The position numbers were made by a program, and so were the translations under genes. A DNA stretch of 6,336 nt from Thermogutta sp. (GTDB lineage: Bacteria > Planctomycetota > Planctomycetia > Pirellulales > Thermoguttaceae). Location of the stretch: NCBI RefSeq assembly GCF_014359955.1, contig NZ_JACIYL010000200.1, positions 1 through 6,336 of the forward strand, read 5' to 3'. Of this stretch, positions 1-5,141 are shown one piece after another (position 1 is the stretch's first letter; every line of letters starts with the position of its first letter). The notes below the pieces were generated by a model. The model worked only from the letters and a program-made list of their open reading frames with translations. It did not search any database and had not been told where the DNA came from.

Positions 1-812
1 TCGTTCAGAGGACAGCAGGGGGCGTGTTGGACGAGGTGTACGTGCTCTCCGTAAAAAGTGGCTATCGTGGACCGTGTGACTTCTGCCGCCGAGTGCACGG
101 TCAGCCGTCGATTGAGGCACGCCACCCGTTTAAGGTGCGTCGAAACGAAACCGATGTCGTGGCTGACAATGACGATGGGCAGTTGTTCGTTCAGGGCATG
201 GAGGAGATCCGTCAGATTCTGTTCGACGTAGGGATCAATCCCCGCGGTGGGTTCGTCCAGCAGCAAGAGTTTGGGTTCAGCGGCGAGGGCCCGCGCTATC
301 AAAACGCGCTGCCGCTGACCCCCCGACAGTGTCGCAAGCCGTCGGTGGGCCAGATCGGCCGTTCCTGTCAGTCGGAGTGCGGCCAGGGCTTTCTCGCGGT
401 CTGCGCGACTGTAAAGGAAACCCCACCGCGAATGGCAAATCCGACCGGCGAGCACAATATCGAGCACGCATGCGGAAACCGACGTATCGACCCTGGCGTG
501 CTGGGGTACGTAGCCGATGAGGTGTCGGACTTCGCGCGGTGGTTTCCCGAACACGCTCACCGTTCCCTGTTGCGGTTCTAAAAGCCCCAGAATAATCTTC
601 AGCAGCGTCGTTTTTCCGCCACCATTGGGGCCGATGATTCCCAGAAAGTCGTCCTGATAAATCTCCAGCGAAATATCCTCAAGGACCGGCTCCAACAGGC
701 CCCCCGCGGGCGAACGGTAGGAAAACGTCACATGTTCCAGCCGTGCCACCACGTTTGGGGTGGTAAGCGGCGGATCGGAAGACGTTTTCGGAAGCGAGGC
801 AACAAAGGACAT
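1..812 (-). CDS. znuC: Zinc/manganese-type ABC transporter ATP-binding protein (ZnuC-like), C-terminus cut by window edge
   Basis: Cytoplasmic ATPase that drives metal import with a permease and the binding protein encoded just upstream. Reading the minus strand from ATG 812 gives 270 residues, still open at position 1. Visible motifs: Walker A GPNGGGKT (61-68), Q-loop Gln104 in YVPQ, ABC signature LSGGQ (162-166), Walker B LLLLDEP (182-188) and switch His218 in VSHD. The tail FYGEHVHLVQH followed by Cys-Cys is typical of the zinc/manganese branch, whose ATPases often end in His/Cys-rich sequence. The ATG lies 61 bases after the znuA stop; it is the only ATG before the conserved start of the domain, although its Shine-Dalgarno is weak (GGTAAA). 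The upstream frame is closed by a TAG at 870-872. Cotranscription with znuA is likely, with the permease gene beyond the left edge. Zinc versus manganese versus iron cannot be settled here; the family assignment is firm. Confidence 0.93.
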   Translation of the reverse strand, partial: MSFVASLPKTSSDPPLTTPNVVARLEHVTFSYRSPAGGLLEPVLEDISLEIYQDDFLGIIGPNGGGKTTLLKIILGLLEPQQGTVSVFGKPPREVRHLIGYVPQHARVDTSVSACVLDIVLAGRICHSRWGFLYSRADREKALAALRLTGTADLAHRRLATLSGGQRQRVLIARALAAEPKLLLLDEPTAGIDPYVEQNLTDLLHALNEQLPIVIVSHDIGFVSTHLKRVACLNRRLTVHSAAEVTRSTIATFYGEHVHLVQHAPCCPLN

Positions 813-873
813 CGTTTTACCAGTTTTGGAAGAAGGTATGTCGGCAAGCCCGCTGATCGCGGCAAACGCCTAT

Positions 874-1917
874 TCATTTTTTCGCGCCGGGGCTCTCCAT
901 ACTTTCACGATACGCGGAGACGAGGCTTTCAGCAACGTGCCGCAGTTCGCTGGGAAGGTCCTCAGCCAGAGGATCGGCGGTCACGAGTCGCAGGCCCGCC
1001 GCCTCCGCGACAGCGTGCGCCGCCCGTGAGGAAATCTGCGGTTGGACGAGCATCACTTTAATTCGGGCGCGCTGCGCTCGACGCTGGAGTTCGGTGATCT
1101 CGCGATCCGAGGGTTCCTGTCCGTGTGTTTCCAGGGCCACCTGGATCAGCCCATAATCCTCGGCAAAGCACTCCCAGGCTGGATGAAAGACAAAGAACTC
1201 CTCTCCTTTTAACGGGGCCAGTTTTTCCCGAAGCTCCTCGTCTAATCGAGTCAATTGCGAATGTAATCGCTCCCAGTTGCTGCGGTACAGCGCGGCGTTG
1301 CTTGGGTCGAGCTCTTCCAGCGTTTGCGCCACGATCTCCCCCATGGCCAGGAGTCGTCTGGGACTGAGCCAGGTGTGAAGGAACTCGTCATGCTCATGAG
1401 TGCCTGTGTGATCGGGCTGCTTGGGCGGGGATTCCGTCCGCGCGGCAGCAGCATCCCCATGCGCGTGGTTGTCGCCAGGTGAAAGTTGTGCGACATGACC
1501 CGAATCGGCCGACGCGGAATTTTCCCCCTCGTGGGGAGTATGGCTAGGGTGTGTGTGGAGATGGGAAGTCTGGGCAAGAGGCACAACGCGAAGGCCGCTC
1601 CGCTGGGAGATCGCTCGGCACCACGGGCTGTTCTCCACGGGAAGTCCGATGGAAAAAAACACCCGACAGCGTGCCAGCCGGGCCGCGTCGGCGTCGGTCC
1701 CGGTGAACGTATGCGGGTCTTGGTTAGCGGGTATCAGCACGACACACGACACCATTTCCCCCCCGATTTGGCTTACCAACCAATTCTGCGGAGGGATTGT
1801 CACAGCTACCGCAAGGGGGCCGGCGTCGCTTTCCCGGTTGCCAACCCGGCATCCCCCGCAAAATAGGGGGGCAATACTCAAAAAGCCAAGGAAAATCCCA
1901 ATGATGCCGCGGAACAC
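874..1917 (-). CDS. znuA: Metal ABC transporter substrate-binding lipoprotein (ZnuA-like)
   Basis: Periplasmic or membrane-anchored protein that captures divalent metal, probably Zn2+, for the ABC importer. The 347-residue protein starts with a short hydrophobic signal (residues 4-20) and candidate lipidation Cys23, although the lipobox FCGGC is atypical. Family metal ligands are recognisable: His69 in DPHTF, His181 in LHTWLSP, His245 in FHPAW and Asp315 in ADPL. Between them lies a long His/Asp-rich loop (about 119-177, eleven His), which is characteristic of zinc rather than manganese binders. I chose GTG 1917 because GGAG lies 9 bases upstream, the signal peptide begins there, and a promoter lies at 1996-2024. 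The frame is open to an ATG at 2289, but those 124 extra residues have no family features and would bury the signal peptide. Two alternative N-termini are therefore possible; the C-terminal identity is secure. Confidence 0.9.
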   Translation of the reverse strand: MFRGIIGIFLGFLSIAPLFCGGCRVGNRESDAGPLAVAVTIPPQNWLVSQIGGEMVSCVVLIPANQDPHTFTGTDADAARLARCRVFFSIGLPVENSPWCRAISQRSGLRVVPLAQTSHLHTHPSHTPHEGENSASADSGHVAQLSPGDNHAHGDAAAARTESPPKQPDHTGTHEHDEFLHTWLSPRRLLAMGEIVAQTLEELDPSNAALYRSNWERLHSQLTRLDEELREKLAPLKGEEFFVFHPAWECFAEDYGLIQVALETHGQEPSDREITELQRRAQRARIKVMLVQPQISSRAAHAVAEAAGLRLVTADPLAEDLPSELRHVAESLVSAYRESMESPGAKK

Positions 1918-1926
1918 GCAAATCTG

Positions 1927-1930
1927 CTCC
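1927..1930 (-). promoter_or_regulatory. Shine-Dalgarno GGAG deciding the znuA start
   Basis: On the minus strand GGAG is followed by nine bases and then GTG (1917-1915). This supports the GTG as the translation start in preference to the far-upstream in-frame ATG at 2289. Confidence 0.55.
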
Positions 1931-1995
1931 GAAACAGGGTTGCACGACAATCCACCGAAAAGGGTGGGATCCGCATCGAAGGTGGCCAGTTTTGC

Positions 1996-2024
1996 ATTAT
2001 TGAGCGACGCCCCCAACCTGGCAA
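1996..2024 (-). promoter_or_regulatory. Candidate sigma70-type promoter of znuA
   Basis: On the minus strand TTGCCA (2024-2019) is separated by exactly 17 bases from AATAAT (2001-1996). Each hexamer differs from the consensus at one position. Transcription would begin near 1989 and give a leader of about 70 bases before GTG 1917. If correct, the ORF extension upstream of 1990 is not even transcribed from this promoter. I did not find a convincing Zur or Fur-type palindrome across it, so zinc control is only expected from the gene's role. Confidence 0.45.
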
Positions 2025-2249
2025 CCGGCCGCTGGTAAGCACAGCATGACGCCAGCCGCCGTTCGCAGGAGAAGCGGTTTGTCCGTCGGCCCCCGGAACA
2101 TGCGCCCTCTCGACCGGATACAGAGTGAACCCCTCGAGTAGAAACCGTCTTTTGAACCAGCGCCCAGGCAGCGCGCAACTTGAGCACGAAAGGTACATAA
2201 CGAGAGAAAGGATGAGGGAAAACAAGATCGCTATTTTGCTTGGCAGAAC

Positions 2250-2255
2250 TATAAT
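2250..2255 (+). promoter_or_regulatory. Candidate -10 box (TATAAT) for the desaturase gene
   Basis: An exact TATAAT lies in the only strongly AT-rich patch of the divergent region, 126 bases before the desaturase ATG. No good -35 hexamer is found 16-18 bases upstream, so it would need an activator or an alternative sigma context, or it is a chance match. Confidence 0.25.
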
Positions 2256-2381
2256 ATTTTTTAACCGATGTGGCTAATGTAACCGACAACGAGTTTCGGC
2301 ACTCGGAATTGATTAGGCAAGCTGAAGAGGACGGAAAGCCTGTGTCGAATCGTTGGCTCCTGTGACGGCGGGTGGAAGACG

Positions 2382-3479
2382 ATGTCGCCTGAAAAGACGG
2401 TCAACCTCGAAAAATTCGCCGCTGATGCAGACAAACCCTCGGCCTCTACGTTCTCACCCGCGGAGGCCAAACGAATTGTGCACGATCTGTTTGCCCGTAA
2501 CCCCGTTATTTACTGGGTGGACTTTCTCGCGTCTTTTGCGGTGGGGTCGGTGTGTTTTGCGCTCGTGCGTCGGACTCCGCTGTTTTCGCCGCAACAGGTG
2601 GTATGTTTCGTGATTTCGGCCCTGGCCTATTATCGTGCGGCATTGTTTATCCACGAGATTGTGCATTTTCCCCGGGGGGTGATGACCACATTCAAGGTCG
2701 TCTGGAACATTTTGTGCGGAACACCGTTTCTTTTGCCCTCGTTTGTGTATCAGACACATCACGACCACCATCGCAAGACGACTTACGCCACCGATCGTGA
2801 TGGTGAATATCTTCCCTTTGCCCGGCGGCCGCGTTGGGAAATCGTCAAGTATCTTTTGTCCAGTTTCATCATTCCGCCGCTTGTTGTATTTCGTTTTGCC
2901 ATCCTCAGCCCGCTGGCGTGGATCAGTCCGCGGTTTCGCGCGTGGGTGCATGCCCATGCGTCTTCCATGGTGATTGACCCGAAGTATATCCGGCCGGAAC
3001 CCACGCCTCGCGAGCTGTTTTGGATTCGAGTCCAGGAAGCGCTGTGCTTTCTCTGGGTGTGGGGGGTGTTTCTAGTGCCGCCGATTTTCCTGGGACGGTG
3101 GCCGATCCCGTTCCTCGTTCAGGCGTATGCCACAGCCGTGCTTGTCGTGCTCATCAACGCCCTGCGGACGCTTGGAGCGCACCGGTACGCCTTCGAACCG
3201 CATCCGGTGGACTTCTCCGAGCAGGTCCTGGATTCCCTGAATTATCCCTATCGCTGGTGGATTGCCGAACTATGGGCACCTGTGGGGCTCCGCTACCATG
3301 CCGTGCACCATTTGTTTCCCTCCATGCCGTACCACAATCTCGGGAGGGCTCACCGGCGATTGATGGCGCAACTCCCCAGTGATTCGCCTTATCGGCAGAC
3401 GATTCGTCGATCTCTCCTCGCTCAGTTGAGAGATCTGTGGCGAGAGGCGGGGAAGGCGTCTTCGGCACGTCGTGGCTGA
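2382..3479 (+). CDS. Integral-membrane fatty acid desaturase family protein
   Basis: A 365-residue protein of the membrane diiron desaturase/hydroxylase family, which uses O2 and an electron donor to desaturate or hydroxylate acyl chains or related lipids. The three histidine boxes that hold the diiron centre are present: HEIVH (91-95), HHDHH (126-130) and HAVHH (306-310). An extra conserved-looking RTLGAHRY lies at 262-269 (His267). Hydrophobic membrane segments are visible at about 44-62, 73-90, 105-122, 160-178, 220-238 and 241-260. Length and box spacing fit an intact enzyme. The ATG has only a weak ribosome-binding site (GGAAG, three bases away), so the exact start is less certain than the identity. 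The gene stands alone, divergent from znuA and convergent with the arabinofuranosidase. The substrate and regiospecificity cannot be read from the sequence; carotenoid or sterol-type oxygenases share this fold. Confidence 0.9.
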   Translation: MSPEKTVNLEKFAADADKPSASTFSPAEAKRIVHDLFARNPVIYWVDFLASFAVGSVCFALVRRTPLFSPQQVVCFVISALAYYRAALFIHEIVHFPRGVMTTFKVVWNILCGTPFLLPSFVYQTHHDHHRKTTYATDRDGEYLPFARRPRWEIVKYLLSSFIIPPLVVFRFAILSPLAWISPRFRAWVHAHASSMVIDPKYIRPEPTPRELFWIRVQEALCFLWVWGVFLVPPIFLGRWPIPFLVQAYATAVLVVLINALRTLGAHRYAFEPHPVDFSEQVLDSLNYPYRWWIAELWAPVGLRYHAVHHLFPSMPYHNLGRAHRRLMAQLPSDSPYRQTIRRSLLAQLRDLWREAGKASSARRG

Positions 3480-3584
3480 GGGCGTGGGACGTGTTGCTTC
3501 TCCTTCGGCGGAACCCGGGATTCTTGGAGCCTCTTGGCTGTGAGAACCCCCGAGAAGTTGCAGTCCCTCGCAATTGCCGTTAAC

Positions 3585-3633
3585 CTATCAGCTAAAAAAT
3601 TACTGACACATCTCAGGTGTTTCTTGCTGATAG
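3585..3633. repeat. Nested inverted repeat (hairpin), AT-rich
   Basis: Perfect 8-base arms CTATCAGC (3585-3592) and GCTGATAG (3626-3633) enclose a 33-base loop. Inside the loop, ACAC (3606-3609) and GTGT (3617-3620) form a second hairpin around seven bases. It lies 105 bases after the desaturase stop. There is no T-run after either arm, so a standard intrinsic terminator is not indicated. It may be a processing or stability hairpin of the desaturase mRNA, or a remnant of an older element. Confidence 0.4.
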
Positions 3634-3694
3634 TAAACTCGCCGCACCCCGGCAACCGTTTCTGGCGGAACGTTTTCGTCCGAGCGTGATCCAG

Positions 3695-3711
3695 AAAAAC
3701 GGTGGGACCGT
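3695..3711 (-). terminator. Weak candidate intrinsic terminator for leftward transcripts
   Basis: On the minus strand ACGGT, loop CCC and ACCGT form a 5-base-pair stem, with the last T opening a run of five T. The stem is short, so efficiency is doubtful. It would serve the arabinofuranosidase transcript: without the IS it would lie about 190 bases past that gene's stop codon, and with the IS it is more than 1.4 kb away. Confidence 0.25.
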
Positions 3712-3804
3712 GACCTGCAGAAAGAATGTCGGCAATCAGGTAAAGCTCGTCCAACGTCAGAGCACAGACAGGGAAGGTGGCGGAAAAAGCCGGGCTTTCG
3801 CGGC

Positions 3805-3806
3805 TA
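3805..3806. repeat. TA target-site duplication, left copy
   Basis: TA immediately outside the left inverted repeat, matched by TA at 5047-5048. Two-base TA duplication is the hallmark of the IS630/Tc1/mariner superfamily. The flanks are GGC on this side and GCC on the other. Confidence 0.85.
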
Positions 3807-3834
3807 GTGCTCCGTCACAGGAACATTTTGGGAT
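3807..3834. repeat. IS630 left terminal inverted repeat
   Basis: Begins GTGCTCCGTCACAGGA and continues to ATTTTGGGAT. It matches the reverse complement of 5019-5046 at 26 of 28 positions, the two mismatches being adjacent at repeat positions 17-18. Confidence 0.9.
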
Positions 3835-3841
3835 TGCGCTA

Positions 3842-3865
3842 GGGGTTGGGATGGGTTAGGATGGG
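3842..3865 (+). promoter_or_regulatory. G-quadruplex-type motif in the transposase leader
   Basis: Four G-tracts (3842-3845, 3848-3850, 3853-3855, 3863-3865) are separated by loops of 2, 2 and 7 bases. This satisfies the usual intramolecular G-quadruplex pattern. It lies just inside the left inverted repeat and 25 bases before the transposase Shine-Dalgarno, on the strand that would be mRNA. A role in damping transposase expression or in end recognition is inference. Confidence 0.45.
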
Positions 3866-3890
3866 TGGTCGTTTTCGTTCCCTTTTGCCA

Positions 3891-3896
3891 AGGAGG
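3891..3896 (+). promoter_or_regulatory. Strong Shine-Dalgarno of the transposase
   Basis: AGGAGG lies six bases before ATG 3903. It is a far better match than the sites before the desaturase or znuC genes in this window, which fits a self-contained mobile gene. Confidence 0.8.
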
Positions 3897-3902
3897 GTTT
3901 CC

Positions 3903-5038
3903 ATGCGAAAGAAGTATATTGTCCGGCTGACCGAGGAAGAACGTCAGAAGTGTCAGGAGGTCATTCGCAAGCTGAAGGGGACCAGCCAGAAGGTCCGTCG
4001 CGCTCAGATTCTGCTGAAGGCGGACGCGGACGGTCCAGCTTGGACGGACCAACGGATTGCCGAGGCGTTCGGGTGTCGGCGACAGACGGTGGAAAAGATT
4101 CGTCAGCGTTTTGTGGAACGGGGTTTTGAGGAGACGCTGGAAGGGAAGAGCCGGTCGGGCCCACCAGGGAACAAGATTCTGGATGGGGAGGTGGAAGCGA
4201 AAATCATTGCCGCCCGTTTGGGGCCGCCGCCTGCAGGTTACGGTCAGTGGACGCTTCGCCTCCTGGCCCGTCGGTTGGTGGAGCTGAAAGTGGTGGAATC
4301 GATCAGCCACGAGACAGTGCGCCGGGCGCTAAAAAAAACGAGATCACGGCGCGGAAGATCCAGTACTGGGTGATACCGCCAGAGGCGGATGCGGAGTTTG
4401 CCGCTCAGATGGAAGAGGTGCTGGAAGTGTATTGTCGGCCGTATGATCCGTTGCGTCCGGTCGTTTGCATGGATGAGCAGCCGGTGCAGTTGGTGAAGGA
4501 AGTGCGGCGTCCGATTCCGGCGACGAGAGGGCATCCCCAGCGGGTGGATTACGAGTATGAACGAGCGGGGACGGCGGCCATCTTCCTGTTTTGCGAGCCC
4601 TTGGTCGGCTGGCGTCAGGCGACAGCACGGGAACGTCGGACGAAGAGTGACTGGGCAACGGAGGTGGCGGCGCTTTTGGACGGGCGTTACGCGGACTGCG
4701 AGCGCATCACGCTGATCTGCGACAACCTGAACACGCACACGAAGGGGGCGTTTTACGAGGTGTTCCCAGCGGAGCGGGCTCGTCAGTACGTTCGCCGCAT
4801 CGAGTTTGTCTACACGCCGAAACACGGCAGTTGGCTGAACGTGGCGGAGTGCGAGCTCGGCTGTTTGACCCGGCAGTGTCTGGCGGGTCGTCGCCTCGGG
4901 GAGCTACGTCTTCTCCAGGAGGAAATTGCGGCGTGGTCGATAGACCTCAACGCTCGGCAGCGCGGCGTCGATTGGCAAATGACCGCGGAAGATGCCCGCC
5001 GCAAACTGAAGTCCGTCTATCCCAAAATTATCCTGTGA
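3903..5038 (+). CDS. IS630-family transposase, produced by -1 frameshift (orfA 3903-4373, orfB frame to 5038)
   Basis: DDE recombinase that cuts and pastes the element at TA sites. Frame 1 runs from ATG 3903 and alone ends at 4373 (156 residues plus stop). It carries the N-terminal DNA-binding region with helix-turn-helix segments at about 45-72 (DQRIAEAFGCRRQTVEKI) and 115-143. A -1 shift on the A8 run at 4331-4338 joins it at Lys145-Asn146 to the second frame and gives 378 residues. The second frame holds the catalytic domain: Asp191 in VVCMDE, Asp274 in LICDNLNTH and Glu316 in HGSWLNVAE. It ends KLKSVYPKIIL, a usual IS630 ending. The join is seamless for the family (ALKKNEI...), so the split is a control device or a sequencing slip rather than decay. 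The TGA (5036-5038) lies inside the right inverted repeat. The first frame alone lacks all catalytic residues and could act as a DNA-binding inhibitor. Confidence 0.93.
4319..4338 (+). promoter_or_regulatory. Recoding site: A8 slip run preceded by a GC mini-hairpin
   Basis: In frame the codons read CTA AAA AAA ACG, which contains the canonical -1 heptamer A_AAA_AAA. Slipping back one base continues as AAC GAG ATC in the transposase catalytic frame. Directly upstream, GCGC (4319-4322), loop CGG and GCGC (4326-4329) can fold right up to the A run. An upstream hairpin next to a homopolymer suits transcriptional slippage at least as well as ribosomal frameshifting. I found no strong downstream stem. 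Confidence 0.75.
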
Positions 5039-5046
5039 CGGAGCAC
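5019..5046. repeat. IS630 right terminal inverted repeat
   Basis: Reverse complement of the left repeat with two mismatches. It overlaps the last six codons and stop codon of the transposase, so the protein C-terminus and the transposon end are under joint constraint. Confidence 0.9.
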
Positions 5047-5048
5047 TA
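5047..5048. repeat. TA target-site duplication, right copy
   Basis: Second copy of the duplicated TA; GCC follows. Joining GGC (3802-3804), one TA and GCC gives the palindrome GGCTAGCC as the original target. Confidence 0.85.
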
Positions 5049-5141
5049 GCCAACTCATGCCCATAAACGAAGAGGGAACATGCGCGGCCACAGCCAGTTG
5101 CGACGTTGGCTCGCCACTCCCCGGTGACCTCAGCGGCCCTC

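Larger units (their letters stand above)
1918..2381. other. Divergent intergenic region between znuA and the desaturase gene
   Basis: This 464-base region separates two divergent genes. It holds the znuA promoter and ribosome-binding site on the minus strand and an AT-rich island (about 2225-2280) on the desaturase side, which contains a perfect TATAAT. A short inverted repeat, GCTGG/CCAGC (about 2032-2056), lies just upstream of the znuA promoter. ORFs that cross the region on either strand lack recognisable domains and were not called. I recognised no riboswitch or RNA gene. Confidence 0.6.
3480..3804. other. Gene-poor stretch between the desaturase stop and the IS element
   Basis: About 325 bases with no supported gene. 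It contains an AT-rich nested hairpin (3585-3633) and a short hairpin with a T-run on the minus strand (3695-3711). A minus-strand frame beginning with TTG at 3754 stays open down to 3422, but it runs into the desaturase 3' end, matches no family I recognise and has no ribosome-binding site. Before the IS inserted, this stretch and 5049-5141 formed one convergent intergenic region of roughly 420 bases. Confidence 0.6.
3807..5046 (+). mobile_element. Complete IS630-family insertion sequence, 1240 bases
   Basis: The element is bounded by 28-base terminal inverted repeats and a TA duplication, and encodes one DDE transposase in two overlapping frames. All parts needed for mobility appear intact: ends, ribosome-binding site, helix-turn-helix region, catalytic triad and slip site. 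Its size is normal for the family. It landed between two convergent genes without visibly breaking either. The near-perfect terminal repeats and the clean target duplication suggest a fairly recent insertion. Confidence 0.93.

Noticed and set aside
24..581. Plus-strand ORF of 185 residues
   Set aside because: It is antisense to the ZnuC-like ATPase, whose Walker A, signature and Walker B motifs are all on the minus strand.
1981..2160. Possible riboswitch or structured leader upstream of znuA
   Set aside because: Only short scattered stems (GCTGG/CCAGC) are visible, no known riboswitch core is recognised, and the likely promoter lies downstream of most of it.
2225..2275. Possible Zur/Fur-type operator in the AT-rich island
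   Set aside because: The region has AT-rich half-sites but no convincing dyad; naming an operator would be guesswork.
3497..3555. CTTCTC/GAGAAG inverted repeat after the desaturase stop as a terminator
   Set aside because: Six-base arms nearly 50 bases apart without a T-run; not distinguishable from chance.
3422..3754. Minus-strand ORF from TTG 3754 that, with the IS removed, stays open up to 5164, suggesting a gene broken by the IS
   Set aside because: No family resemblance, no ATG or ribosome-binding site in the joined frame, and it overlaps the 3' ends of both real flanking genes; a chance open frame in GC-rich DNA is more likely.
3804..4310. Minus-strand ORF of 168 residues inside the IS
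   Set aside because: Antisense to the transposase N-terminal half and ends in the inverted repeat; no recognisable protein.
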